Shown: positions 56,031-64,000 of the stretch, piece by piece
How positions within the stretch are numbered: the stretch's first letter is position 1
Layout of the letters: each line of letters begins with the position of its first letter
Assembly: GCA_963702195.1 (NCBI GenBank)
Contig: OY969725.1
Span: 1,860,001 to 1,924,000 of the forward strand
Source: AC-56 sp963702195
GTDB taxonomy: Bacteria > Actinomycetota > Thermoleophilia > Solirubrobacterales > 70-9
Length of the DNA: 64,000 nt
Direction: 5' to 3'
Made by a program: the position numbers and the translations under genes
Notes under the pieces: model-generated
What the model was told of the DNA's origin: nothing
Seen by the model: only the letters and a program-made list of their open reading frames with translations
The model's database searches: none

Positions 56031-57239
56031 TTACTCGGCTATGCGCTCGGATCCGGAGGCCTCGGGGGCCAGTGAGCCCTCGAGCTCACCCGGCTTCCAA
56101 CGCGTTCGAGGGAGGATGGCCCGCTCGATCACGCGGTCCTTGTGGCGCTCGATCGTCTTGAGCATCGAGCGGACGAGCTCCTCGCCGAGGTAGTGGGGCC
56201 GAAGCCCGAGGTCGTGGAGCTTCGTGTTGGCGGCGTTGTAGTAGTGGTGCTCCGCCTCGATGCGGGGGTTCGGGTAGCCCTTGACCTCGACCTCGTAGCC
56301 CAGCTCGGCGCCGCTTCTGGAGACCAGCTCGGCGAGCTCGGTGACCGAGAACTGCTCCGTGAACTGGTTGAAGACCCGGAACTCGCCCAGGTCCGCCGGG
56401 TTGCTCGCCGCGAGCTCGACGCACTGGAGCGTGTCGCGGATGTTCAAGAAGCCGCGGGTCTGGCCGCCCTCTCCGTAGACCGTCAGCGGGTGACCGATCA
56501 CGGCCTGGACGCAGAAGCGGTTGAGCACGGTGCCGAAGTACTCGTCGTAGTCGAAGCGGGTGATCAGCCGCTCGTCGGCTGCGGACTCGTCGGTCTCGAT
56601 CCCGTAGACCACCCCCTGGTTCAGATCGGTCGCGCGAAGGCCCCAGATGCGGCAGGCGAAGTGGATGTTGTGGGAGTCGTGGACCTTGGAGAGGTGGTAG
56701 AGCGAGCCGGGCATCTTCGGGAAGGGGAGCGTGTCGGTGCGCCCCTTGTGGGTGATCTCGATGAAGCCCTCCTCGATGTCGATGTTGGGGGTGCCGTACT
56801 CCCCCATCGTGCCGAGCTTCACCAGGTGGCAGTCGGGAACCCGGTCACGGATCGAAAACAGCAGGTTGAGGGTGCCGACGACGTTCGTGCGCTGGGTCTC
56901 AACCGCGGTCTCGCGCGAGATCATCGAGTACGGCGCCGAGGGCTGCTCGCCGTAGTGGACGACCGTCTCCGGGACGGTCTCGGCGATCACGCGGTCGAGG
57001 AACTTGCCGTCCTCCATCGTGCCGACGTACGCCCGGATCTCCTTGCCGGAGATCTCCTTCCAGGCCTCGATGCGGTCGGCGAGCGAGCCGATCGGGGTCA
57101 GCGAGTCGGTCGAGTGCTGGGTATGCCAGCGGCGGCGGGCGAAGTTGTCGACGACGGAGACCTCGTGCCCGGCCGCCGAGAAGCGCATCGCGGTCGGCCA
57201 GCCGAGATACCCGTCACCCCCGAGGATCAGGATTCTCAT
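56031..57239 (-). CDS. UDP-sulfoquinovose synthase-like NAD-dependent epimerase
   Basis: 402 aa extended SDR. GGDGYLGWP (8-16) starts the Rossmann fold. VKLGTMGEYGTPNIDIEEGF, GRTDTLPFPKMPGSLYHLSK and HDSHNIHFACRIWGLRATDL, then NQGVVYG match the SQD1/SqdB signature, with Thr in GTMGEYG and the Tyr/Lys pair in YHLSK. SQD1 makes UDP-sulfoquinovose from UDP-glucose and sulfite. In this organism it could serve sulfolipid or a sulfonated glycan. Divergent from a GT2 gene; ATG 57239 (an upstream in-frame start gives a non-homologous leader). Confidence 0.88.
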   Translation of the reverse strand: MRILILGGDGYLGWPTAMRFSAAGHEVSVVDNFARRRWHTQHSTDSLTPIGSLADRIEAWKEISGKEIRAYVGTMEDGKFLDRVIAETVPETVVHYGEQPSAPYSMISRETAVETQRTNVVGTLNLLFSIRDRVPDCHLVKLGTMGEYGTPNIDIEEGFIEITHKGRTDTLPFPKMPGSLYHLSKVHDSHNIHFACRIWGLRATDLNQGVVYGIETDESAADERLITRFDYDEYFGTVLNRFCVQAVIGHPLTVYGEGGQTRGFLNIRDTLQCVELAASNPADLGEFRVFNQFTEQFSVTELAELVSRSGAELGYEVEVKGYPNPRIEAEHHYYNAANTKLHDLGLRPHYLGEELVRSMLKTIERHKDRVIERAILPRTRWKPGELEGSLAPEASGSERIAE

Positions 57240-57304
57240 GACCGCGCGAGGGTAGCGGACGAACCCGCGTCTGGGTGACGCTTCGCATGAACGGCGGCGC
57301 GCGA

Positions 57305-57330
57305 ATGGCGCCCCAGGCGCCATCTATTCT
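57305..57330 (+). promoter_or_regulatory. Dyad and -10 element before the GT2 gene
   Basis: ATGGCGCC-CCA-GGCGCCAT (57305-57323), a perfect eight-base dyad, directly precedes TATTCT (57325-57330), itself nine bases before the GTG start. Looks like an operator over a leaderless promoter, between divergent genes. Confidence 0.5.
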
Positions 57331-57339
57331 CTTCCGGCC

Positions 57340-58416
57340 GTGCACCCCGTGATCCTGCAGGCAGATCTGTTCCCGCCGGAGCTGACCGCGATCCGGATCG
57401 TCGGTCTGGCCCTTGCGGGTGCGATCGCCGCATTCGCGATCGCCCGCCGCCGGGCGCTCCGCAACATCGACGTGATCATCCTGCTCCTGATCGCCCTCGG
57501 GCTGGCGGTGGTCTCCGGCACCGAGCTCCTCGACAGGATCCTCAGCGCGTTCTCGTTCCAGCGCTCGAACGGCACCCGGATCGTCGGCGTCGCGGTGTTC
57601 GCGATCCTCATCCTGTTCCTGCTCGTCGTGCGGGCGCTCTCGCAGGGGTCGCGAATCACGCGCGAGCTCTCGAGCGTCCTCGAGGGCCTAGCCTGGGAGC
57701 AGTTCCGCGTGGACGGCCACCCGGAGGAGTTCCGCGACAAGCTCGCCGTGCTGGTCCCCGCCTACAACGAGGCCGACAGCATCGACTGGGTCCTGGACCG
57801 GATCCCGGACACTGTCTGTGGGCTCCAGACGGCCATCCTGGTGGTCGACGACGGCTCGCGAGACGGCACTGCCGAGGTCGCCGCCGACCACGGCGCCGTG
57901 GTCGCGCGCCACCTGATCAACCGCGGTGGCGGTGCAGCGCTCCGCACCGGGTACCGCCTCATGGTCGACTCGCACGCCCGCATCGTGGTGACGCTGGACG
58001 CCGACGGCCAGCACCTGCCGTCCGAGATGGAGAGGCTCGTCGAGCCGGTCGTCTCCGGCGAGGTCGCGATCGCGCACGGCTCGCGGGTGCTGGGCGAGGC
58101 CGAGCCCAACCATCGCGCCCGCGAGCTCGGGATCGTCTTCTTCAACCGCACCGTTTCGCTCATCACTCGCACCAGGGTGAGCGACTGCTCCAACGGCTAC
58201 CGGGCCGTTCGGGTGGATGTCCTGCCCCAGCTCGTGCTCCGGCAGGAGCAGTTCCACACCTCCGAGTTCCTGATCGAGGCGATCAAGCGCGGCGTGCCGG
58301 CCAAGGAGGTGCCCGTGACCGTCGCCCGCCGGCTTCACGGCCACTCCAAGAAGCCCGCCGTGATGCGCTACGGCCTCGGATTCGCCAACGCGATCGTCAG
58401 GACCTGGCTGCGGTAG
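57340..58416 (+). CDS. DUF2304-GT2 fusion glycosyltransferase
   Basis: 358 aa from GTG 57340. Residues about 15-115 contain three hydrophobic segments (IRIVGLALAGAIAAFAIARR, VIILLLIALGLAVVSGTELL, IVGVAVFAILILFLLVVRAL) in the DUF2304 pattern. A family 2 glycosyltransferase follows: LAVLVPAYNEADSIDWVLDR, VVDDGSRDGT, LDADGQHLPSEM, DCSNGYRAVR. This resembles dolichyl/polyprenyl-phosphate sugar transferases. DUF2304 proteins usually sit beside such GT2s; here they are joined. Likely works on surface glycans or lipids with the divergent sulfoquinovose-type gene. Confidence 0.85.
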   Translation: MHPVILQADLFPPELTAIRIVGLALAGAIAAFAIARRRALRNIDVIILLLIALGLAVVSGTELLDRILSAFSFQRSNGTRIVGVAVFAILILFLLVVRALSQGSRITRELSSVLEGLAWEQFRVDGHPEEFRDKLAVLVPAYNEADSIDWVLDRIPDTVCGLQTAILVVDDGSRDGTAEVAADHGAVVARHLINRGGGAALRTGYRLMVDSHARIVVTLDADGQHLPSEMERLVEPVVSGEVAIAHGSRVLGEAEPNHRARELGIVFFNRTVSLITRTRVSDCSNGYRAVRVDVLPQLVLRQEQFHTSEFLIEAIKRGVPAKEVPVTVARRLHGHSKKPAVMRYGLGFANAIVRTWLR

Positions 58417-58708
58417 CGCCTGTTGGCTCCGCGGGCTCCGTCGGCTCCGCGGGCTCAGGTAGGTGGAGGTCGAGACCGCACTTCGGGCAGACCTGCACGT
58501 AGAGCTTCAGGACCTTCCCGCATCGAGGACAGGTCCGCTCGGGCTCGGCGTCCTCGTGCCGGTAGAGCAGCGCACCGATCAGCCCGAAGTACGGAAGCAC
58601 GGCGCCGATCAGGAACCAGACCCAGAACGAGCTTCCCTTCTTCCACCCGACGTAGGCGGTGGCGAACCAGGCGAAGGGCGCGCCGATGATCAGGATCTCG
58701 AAGAGCAC
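58397..58708 (-). CDS. Small membrane protein with C-terminal zinc ribbon
   Basis: 103 aa from GTG 58708. Two membrane segments (about 4-20 and 28-48), then a zinc ribbon with CPRCG and CPKCG (Cys60, 63, 74, 77) and a short Pro-Glu-Thr repeat tail (PAEPTEPAEPT). Four nt after the NDH-2 gene and in the same direction. Its end overlaps the convergent GT2 gene by 20 nt. Function unknown. Confidence 0.8.
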   Translation of the reverse strand: MLFEILIIGAPFAWFATAYVGWKKGSSFWVWFLIGAVLPYFGLIGALLYRHEDAEPERTCPRCGKVLKLYVQVCPKCGLDLHLPEPAEPTEPAEPTGATAARS

Positions 58709-58712
58709 GTCC

Positions 58713-60044
58713 TCATTGTGATCGGCTGAGCGGGCGATGCGTGCCGCCGCGGGCGTATTCGGAGGCCTTCAGCGGCCGCGGATGGCCGATCGAGCCCACC
58801 TCGGCGATGTCGCGACCGAACGGCAGGCCGACCGTCCAGTCGGCGACCGTGTGGAGCTTGCGGACGAGGCCCGGGATCCTGCTCACGTGGTAGGTGCGGG
58901 CCATCCACCACGCCGGAAATCCTCGGAACTTGAACGGCCCCAGCCTCCCGACGGCCTTGTGGCGGCCCAGGTTGACGAACGCCGCCCGGGCCCGGTAGCG
59001 GAACGGCCGTGCCCTGCCGATTCCCAGCTCGGCGGCGATGTTGCGGGCCGCGACGGGCCCCTGGCGGATCGCGTGCTGCGCCGTCGGCGGCGACGGAACG
59101 GCGCCGCGGCTCCGGGGGTCCGGCACGGCGGCGCAGTCCCCGAGCGCCCAGACGCCGTCCATCCCGCTCACCCGCAGGTAGCTGTCCACCGGTACGCGCC
59201 CGCGCTCGTCGAGGGGCACGTTGAGCGAGGCCAGGCTTGGATGCGGCGCCACGCCCGTGGTCCAGACGAGGGTCCGGGTCGGGACCCACTCGCCCGTCGA
59301 CAGGCGCACCCCCGTGGGCGTCACCTCCTCGAGCCGGGTACCCAGCCTGATCTCGATCCCGCGGGCGCGGAGCTCGCGCATCGCGTAGTCAGCCAGATTC
59401 GCGTCGATCTCGGGCAGCACGCGATCGGTCGCCTCAACGCCGATCCATCGCATCCCGTGGAGGCGGGCGCGCGGATACCGCTCCATCGCATCGGCCGCGA
59501 AGTCCTGCAGCTCGGCCAGCGCCTCGAGCCCGGCGTATCCGGCACCGACGAAGACGTAGGTCAGGAGCTCCTCGCGACGCTCGGGATCCTCGCTGGCGTT
59601 CGCCGCCTCCAGGGTCTCCACGATGTGGTTGCGGAGCCAGATCGCGTCAGCGAGGCTCTTGAAGCCGATCCCGGTCTGCTCCAGGCCGGGCACCGGCAGG
59701 AGGCGCGAGACCGAGCCGAGCGCGAGCAGCAGCTGGTCGTAGCGGAGCTCGTCCACCTCGTCCTCGTGGCTCGTCAGCTGGAGCGTCCGCGCGGCCGGGT
59801 CGTGCCCGGTGACCGCCCCGAGGCGCAGATAGGTTCGCTTGAGCATGTCGCGAAGCGGCGTGACGACGTGGCGCGGCTCCAGCGTGCCGGCCGCGGCCTC
59901 CGGAAGGAACGGCGTGTAGAGCAGGAAGTTGACGTCGTTGACGAGGACGAGCCGTGCCGCCTGGCGAGGGATCAAGCGCTCGAGCCGGCGGGCCGCCGAT
60001 GCGCCGCCGAACCCACCTCCGACGATGACGACGTTCCAGGCCAC
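58713..60044 (-). CDS. ndh: Type II NADH:quinone oxidoreductase
   Basis: 443 aa from GTG 60044. FAD motif VVIVGGGFGGASAARRLERL (5-24), NAD motif YVFVGAGYAGLEALAELQDF (about 163-182), VWTTGVAPHPSL, and the FAD-contact block GVWALGDCAAVPDP. The ~60 C-terminal residues with basic/aromatic helices would attach to the membrane. Transfers electrons from NADH to the menaquinone pool without pumping protons. Some homologues are ferredoxin- or sulfide-linked; the active-site Cys pair of sulfide:quinone reductases is absent. Confidence 0.88.
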   Translation of the reverse strand: MAWNVVIVGGGFGGASAARRLERLIPRQAARLVLVNDVNFLLYTPFLPEAAAGTLEPRHVVTPLRDMLKRTYLRLGAVTGHDPAARTLQLTSHEDEVDELRYDQLLLALGSVSRLLPVPGLEQTGIGFKSLADAIWLRNHIVETLEAANASEDPERREELLTYVFVGAGYAGLEALAELQDFAADAMERYPRARLHGMRWIGVEATDRVLPEIDANLADYAMRELRARGIEIRLGTRLEEVTPTGVRLSTGEWVPTRTLVWTTGVAPHPSLASLNVPLDERGRVPVDSYLRVSGMDGVWALGDCAAVPDPRSRGAVPSPPTAQHAIRQGPVAARNIAAELGIGRARPFRYRARAAFVNLGRHKAVGRLGPFKFRGFPAWWMARTYHVSRIPGLVRKLHTVADWTVGLPFGRDIAEVGSIGHPRPLKASEYARGGTHRPLSRSQ

Positions 60045-60109
60045 GGTGGCGTTCCTAGGCCGGTTCCGTTGGGCGCCGGCAGTGGCATGTGCCGCTCACG
60101 CATTCGAGA

Positions 60110-60134
60110 GTAGCACCTTGTAACAAGATGCTAC
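60110..60134. promoter_or_regulatory. Operator-like palindrome between ndh and a methyltransferase gene
   Basis: GTAGCACCTTG-TAA-CAAGATGCTAC: eleven-base arms, three-base centre, one mismatched pair. It is AT-richer than its surroundings and lies in the 122-bp divergent gap, 33 bp before the methyltransferase ATG. Shape and length fit TetR- or MarR-type sites. Confidence 0.6.
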
Positions 60135-60166
60135 AAATGATCCGAAGCCTCCTCTACGATGCGGCC

Positions 60167-61057
60167 ATGGAGCCCATAAGTCGCGCCGATCCGGTCGCCC
60201 CCGAGAACGAGGAGGCGACCGAGGCCTGGAGCGGCGTCCTGTTCGATCGCTTCGTGGAGTTTCGCGAGCAGATCGTCGCGGGCCTGGGTCAGTTCGGCGA
60301 CGAGGCGCTTCGCCTGCATCCGCCGAGGGTGGGCGACCGGGTGCTCGACGTCGGCTGCGGGTTCGGCGATGCCACGCGGGAGCTGGCACGCCTGGTCGGC
60401 CCCGAGGGCAGCGCGGTCGGCGTCGACGTGTCGGAGCCCTTCGTGGAGGCCTCGATCCGGGACGCGAGCGACGCCGGGGTCGGGAACGTCGAGTTCCTCG
60501 CCGGCGACGTCCAGGTGATGGAGTTGAGGGGCCCGTTCGACTACGCGTTCTCCCGCATGGGCGTCATGTTCTTCGCCAACCCCGTGGCCGCGTTCCGCAA
60601 CATCCGGGGGGCGCTGGCGCCGGGCGGGCGGCTCTGCGCCGTCGTCTGGCGGCGAAAGCTCGACAATCCCTGGGTCAAGCGCGCCGAGCAGGTCACCGAG
60701 CGCTACCTGGAGGAGCCCGAGGAGGCCGACGAGCCGACCTGCGGCCCGGGACCGTTCTCGATGGCCGACGCGGATACGGTCAGCCACCAGCTGCTCATCG
60801 CCGGCTTCGAGAATCCCGGCTTCACCCGCGTGGACCGTCCGATGAAGCTCGGCGAAGACCTCGGCCGAGCCGCCGCCATGAACATGGCGATCGGCCCAGC
60901 CGCGGAGCTGATCCGGCTCGCGGGCGACGAGGCGGAGAGGGTCCGACCCCAGCTCGAGCGCGAGATCCGCGAGGCGCTGGCCGACTTCGCGGAGCCGGGC
61001 GGCGTCTTCGCCCCGGCCTCGACCTGGATCGTCTCGGCCACGGCGCCGGCCCGCTAG
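60167..61057 (+). CDS. SAM-dependent methyltransferase
   Basis: 296 aa from ATG 60167 (MEPISRADPVAPENEEATEA); two earlier in-frame ATGs lie in or just past the palindrome. Class I fold: RVLDVGCGFGDATRELARLV (motif I), VGVDVSEPFVEASI, FLAGDVQVMEL, YAFSRMGVMFFANPVAAFRN, GGRLCAVVWRRKLDNPW. The FSRMGVMFFxxPxxAFxN pattern is common to a family next to UbiE-like enzymes, so it could modify a quinone or lipid, but substrate is not known. Overlaps the gatB stop by 4 nt. Confidence 0.83.
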   Translation: MEPISRADPVAPENEEATEAWSGVLFDRFVEFREQIVAGLGQFGDEALRLHPPRVGDRVLDVGCGFGDATRELARLVGPEGSAVGVDVSEPFVEASIRDASDAGVGNVEFLAGDVQVMELRGPFDYAFSRMGVMFFANPVAAFRNIRGALAPGGRLCAVVWRRKLDNPWVKRAEQVTERYLEEPEEADEPTCGPGPFSMADADTVSHQLLIAGFENPGFTRVDRPMKLGEDLGRAAAMNMAIGPAAELIRLAGDEAERVRPQLEREIREALADFAEPGGVFAPASTWIVSATAPAR

Positions 61058-62541
61058 CCCGCGCCCAGCTGCTCGCGGATCAGGCGCGTGACCTCGCCGC
61101 CGTCGGCGGTGCCTTTGGTCTCGCGCATCACCGCCCCGACGATCGGCCCGATTGCCTTCCGGTTGCCCGCTCGAACCTTCTCGGCGGCACCGGGCTCGGC
61201 GTCGATCGCCGCCGCGACGATCGACTCGAGCTCGCCCGCATCGGACATCTGGGCGAGGCCCTCGCGCTCGACGATGGCGGCCGGTTCGCCGCCCTCCGCG
61301 ACCAGCGTCGCCAGGACCTGGCGGGCGGCGCCAGTGGTCACCTGCTTGGACTCGACCATGCCCGCCAGGGCGGCCAGCGCGTCAGGCGTGACCTTTGACC
61401 CCCCGGGGTCGGCCTCCCCGTCGCCGGCCTCCCTGAGCCTCGCCACGAGCTCGCCGGTGACCCAGTTGGCGATCGTGCGCGGCTCGGCGCCGTCGCCGGC
61501 GGAGCCCTCAGAAGCCGCGCTCTCGCGCGCAGCGCCGAGAGCGCGTTCGAAATACGCGCCCAGGTCGGCGTCGAAGGCGAGCTGCTGCGCTGTGACCCCA
61601 GGCAGCCCGAGCTCGGTCTCGTAGCGCTCACGGCGATGGGCGGGGAGCTCGGGTAGGGCGCTGCGCGCCGCCTCGAGCATCTCCTCGGTTGGCGCCAGCG
61701 GCACCAGGTCGGGCTCGGGGAAGTAGCGGTAGTCGTGCGCGTACTCCTTCGAGCGCAATGGCGTCAGGGATCCGGTCCGCGGATCGAAATGGAACGTCTC
61801 CTGAGCGACCTCCTCTCCGCTCTCCACCACTCCCGCCTGGCGGTCGAGCTCGGCCTCGATGCCGCGCTCCAGGAAGCGGAAGCTGTTCATGTTCTTGAGC
61901 TCGGTCTTGGTGCCCAGCTCCTCCTCGCCGGCGCGGCGGATCGACACGTTCGCGTCGACGCGCAGGCTTCCCTCCTCCATGTTCACGTCGGAGACGCCGA
62001 GCTGGCGGACCGTGGTTCGCAGGAGCTGCGCCCACTCGCGCGCCTCCTCGGCGCTCCTGAGATCGGGCTCGGTGACGATCTCAACCAGCGGCGTCCCGGC
62101 GCGGTTGAAGTCCACCAGGGAGTGCGCCGAGCCGTGGATGCGGCCCGATTGCCCGACGTGGATCATCTTCGCCGCGTCCTCCTCGAGGTGGACGCGGTGG
62201 ATGCGGACGTCGCCGAGGCGGCCCTGCGTCGCCAGCGGGATGTCGTACTGGCTGATCTGGTACGCCTTCGGGTTGTCGGGATAGAAGTAGTTCTTGCGGT
62301 GAAAGATCGAGCGCGGCGCGGTCTCACACTCCAGCGCCAGCCCGATCTGAAGCGCGTACTCGACCGCCCGCTGGTTGACCGTCGGCAACGAACCGGGATG
62401 CGCAAGGCACACGGGGCAGGTGTGGACGTTCGGCTCGTCGCCGAACGAGAGGGCGCAGCCGCAGAACATCTTGGTCTCGGTCTGTAGCTGGACGTGGATC
62501 TCCAGGCCGATGACCGCCTCGTATCCCTCGGGCAGGCTCAT
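61054..62541 (-). CDS. gatB: Asp-tRNA(Asn)/Glu-tRNA(Gln) amidotransferase subunit B
   Basis: 495 aa. YEAVIGLEIHVQLQTETKMF at the start, a zinc-site cysteine set (CGC...CPVC), ALECETAPRSIFHRKNYFYP, PDNPKAYQISQYDIPL and DFNRAGTPLVEIVTEPDL define GatB; a C-terminal helical YqeY-like domain (about 350-495) binds the tRNA elbow. Kinase domain activates the misacylated Glu or Asp. ATG overlaps the gatA stop (ATGA). Confidence 0.96.
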   Translation of the reverse strand: MSLPEGYEAVIGLEIHVQLQTETKMFCGCALSFGDEPNVHTCPVCLAHPGSLPTVNQRAVEYALQIGLALECETAPRSIFHRKNYFYPDNPKAYQISQYDIPLATQGRLGDVRIHRVHLEEDAAKMIHVGQSGRIHGSAHSLVDFNRAGTPLVEIVTEPDLRSAEEAREWAQLLRTTVRQLGVSDVNMEEGSLRVDANVSIRRAGEEELGTKTELKNMNSFRFLERGIEAELDRQAGVVESGEEVAQETFHFDPRTGSLTPLRSKEYAHDYRYFPEPDLVPLAPTEEMLEAARSALPELPAHRRERYETELGLPGVTAQQLAFDADLGAYFERALGAARESAASEGSAGDGAEPRTIANWVTGELVARLREAGDGEADPGGSKVTPDALAALAGMVESKQVTTGAARQVLATLVAEGGEPAAIVEREGLAQMSDAGELESIVAAAIDAEPGAAEKVRAGNRKAIGPIVGAVMRETKGTADGGEVTRLIREQLGAG

Positions 62542-63995
62542 CCGGCCGCCCCCGGGGGCCTGGCGTCGAAGCCGAGAGCCCCCTCGATCGCGTGAGCGGC
62601 ATCCAGCAGTCCCGACTCCCCGAACGCCGGCGAGACGAGCTGTAGCCCGACCGGAAGCTCCGGCCCGCCGGCGTCCGGGTGGGCGAGGCCGGCCGGGATC
62701 GAGATGGCGGGCAGGCCGGCGAGCGGCATCGGGACCGTGCAGTAGTCGGACATGTACATCGCGAGCGGGTTCTCCGCTCGCGCGCCGAGCTCGAAGGCAA
62801 CGGTTGGCGAGGTCGGCGTCACCAAGTAGTCGAAGCGGTCGAAGGCGGCGGCAAAGTCCTCCGCGATCTTGGTGCGCACCCGCTGGGCGCGACCGTAGTA
62901 GGCGTCGTAGTAGCCGGAGGAGAGCGCGTAGGTGCCGAGCATGATCCGGCGCTTGACCTCGGGGCCGAAGCCGGCGGTGCGAGTGCGCTCGTACATCGCG
63001 ACCAGCTCGCTCTGGCTGCCCGGGGGCGCACCCTCGCGCAGGCCATAGCGCACTCCGTCGTAGCGCGCCAGGTTCGCGGAGGCCTCGGCCGGGGCGAGGA
63101 CGTAGTAGGCCGAGAGCCCGTGCGCGGAGTGCGGTAGGCCGCACTCGTCGACCTCGGCGCCCAGGTCCTGGATCAAGGCCACGTTACGCTCGAACACCTC
63201 CCGCACGCCCTCCTCGATCCCCTCCGCCTCGCTCGAAAGCTCGCGCGGCACCCCGAAGCGAAGGCCCTTGAGGTCGGTGCGGGAGGGAAGCTCGACTCCT
63301 CCGTCGATCCCGACGGAGGTCGAGTCGCACGGGTCCCGTCCCGCCATGGCGCGCAGCAGGATCGCCGCGTCGGTGACGTCGCGCGTGAGCGACCCGCACT
63401 GGTCCAGCGACGAGGCGAAGGCGATCATCCCGTAGCGGGAGATCGCGCCGTACGTGGGCTTGAGACCGACGACTCCGCACAGCGAAGCGGGCTGGCGGAT
63501 CGAGCCGCCGGTGTCGGTCCCGATCGCCCACGGGGCGAGGCGCGCCGCCACGACGGCCGCCGAGCCGCCCGAGGAGCCGCCCGGTACCCGCTCGCGGTCC
63601 CACGGGTTGCGGACCGGCCCGTACGCGGAATTCTCGTTCGAGGAGCCCATCGCGAACTCGTCCATGTTCGTCTTGCCGAGGATCTGCGCACCCGCCTCCG
63701 TCAGCCTGCGGACCGCCGTCGCCGTGTACGGCGGGCGGTAACCCTCGAGGATCCGCGAGCCCGCCGTGGTCTCCATCCCCTCCGTGCAGAAGATGTCCTT
63801 CACCGCGATCGGCGCCCCGTTCAGCTCGCCCGTGGCGCCGTCTGAGCTGCCCGGCCGCGCCTTCTGAAGGTAGGCGCCCAGGTCGTCGCCCGCGGCGGCC
63901 TCCGCGTAGGCGTCGAAGTACTCGTCGGAGCCGAGCTCGCCCGCGGAGATCCGCTCGATCGCCTGGGCGGCGGTGAGCTCGAGAACGTCGTTCAT
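62538..63995 (-). CDS. gatA: Asp-tRNA(Asn)/Glu-tRNA(Gln) amidotransferase subunit A
   Basis: 485 aa amidase that frees ammonia from glutamine and feeds it to GatB. The catalytic triad is complete: Lys66 in APIAVKDIFC, Ser141 in VPGGSSGGSAA and Ser165 in DTGGSIRQPAS, with the usual 75- and 24-residue spacings. gatC would be expected just upstream, beyond the window end. Presence suggests that Gln-tRNA and/or Asn-tRNA is made by transamidation. Confidence 0.97.
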   Translation of the reverse strand: MNDVLELTAAQAIERISAGELGSDEYFDAYAEAAAGDDLGAYLQKARPGSSDGATGELNGAPIAVKDIFCTEGMETTAGSRILEGYRPPYTATAVRRLTEAGAQILGKTNMDEFAMGSSNENSAYGPVRNPWDRERVPGGSSGGSAAVVAARLAPWAIGTDTGGSIRQPASLCGVVGLKPTYGAISRYGMIAFASSLDQCGSLTRDVTDAAILLRAMAGRDPCDSTSVGIDGGVELPSRTDLKGLRFGVPRELSSEAEGIEEGVREVFERNVALIQDLGAEVDECGLPHSAHGLSAYYVLAPAEASANLARYDGVRYGLREGAPPGSQSELVAMYERTRTAGFGPEVKRRIMLGTYALSSGYYDAYYGRAQRVRTKIAEDFAAAFDRFDYLVTPTSPTVAFELGARAENPLAMYMSDYCTVPMPLAGLPAISIPAGLAHPDAGGPELPVGLQLVSPAFGESGLLDAAHAIEGALGFDARPPGAAG

Positions 63996-64000
63996 ACCGC

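Noticed and set aside
62542..63144. N-terminal extension of gatB
   Set aside because: Arg/Gly-rich sequence that is another frame of gatA; ATG 62541 overlaps the gatA stop in the usual ATGA manner.

Overview
The window is GC-rich, densely packed bacterial DNA with frequent GTG and TTG starts, many 1-4 nt gene overlaps, and several starts preceded closely by -10-like hexamers (possible leaderless mRNAs). Gene content points to an actinobacterium: an ImuC/DnaE2 polymerase with a GAAC-N4-GTTC type SOS box, menaquinone synthesis, GatCAB, NDH-2 and a leucine leader peptide before leuA. A deep-branching class such as Thermoleophilia fits best, but that placement is inference; the complete 16S gene here would settle it.

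Layout. 1-2006: the 3' part of dnaE2, then a small unrecognised gene behind an SOS box. 2065-7394: a complete rRNA operon on the minus strand (promoter, 16S, 23S, 5S, terminator) with no tRNA in its spacers. 7468-14124: tyrS, a class A penicillin-binding protein, argH with an overlapping 3-methyladenine DNA glycosylase gene, and an SDR. 14135-28726: branched-chain amino acid genes in three minus-strand units: leuB-ilvE-cimA-degT, an XRE/cupin regulator followed by leuC-leuD-methyltransferase, and leuL-leuA-SDR. A secreted propeller/phosphoesterase and a methyltransferase gene sit between them on the other strand. 28783-35490: an AI-2E family permease, a serA unit with a class V aminotransferase that probably replaces SerC, an oxidoreductase, a membrane protein, and a cupin/YjbQ pair. 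35574-41810: a large secreted protein with an internal duplication, an SDR lacking the usual catalytic Tyr, and DUF4389 and DUF4234 type membrane proteins. 41893-51388: ilvC, then most of the menaquinone pathway (menE, menB, menA, menC, menD, menF). 51396-57239: ilvH, ilvB, two tandem secreted RTX-like proteins and a sulfoquinovose synthase-like gene, all in one direction. 57340-63995: a DUF2304-GT2 glycosyltransferase, a zinc-ribbon protein, NDH-2, a methyltransferase with a strong operator-like palindrome upstream, and gatB-gatA.

How they work together. cimA, leuBCD, ilvBH, ilvC and ilvE cover most of isoleucine, valine and leucine synthesis, with CimA feeding 2-oxobutyrate synthesis through the LeuBCD enzymes; ilvD is not in the window. 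serA plus the class V aminotransferase give the first two steps of serine synthesis. The men genes make demethylmenaquinone (menH, a DHNA-CoA thioesterase and the final methylase are not seen), the quinone that NDH-2 would reduce.

The most notable signal is upstream of leuA: a 19-codon leader peptide with five consecutive Leu codons whose DNA is perfectly complementary over 11 nt to the leuA Shine-Dalgarno region, without an obvious intrinsic terminator. This suggests leucine-responsive translational attenuation. Also of interest are the SOS-box small gene, the tandem 28-residue RTX-like repeat proteins, and the duplicated domain in the large secreted protein.
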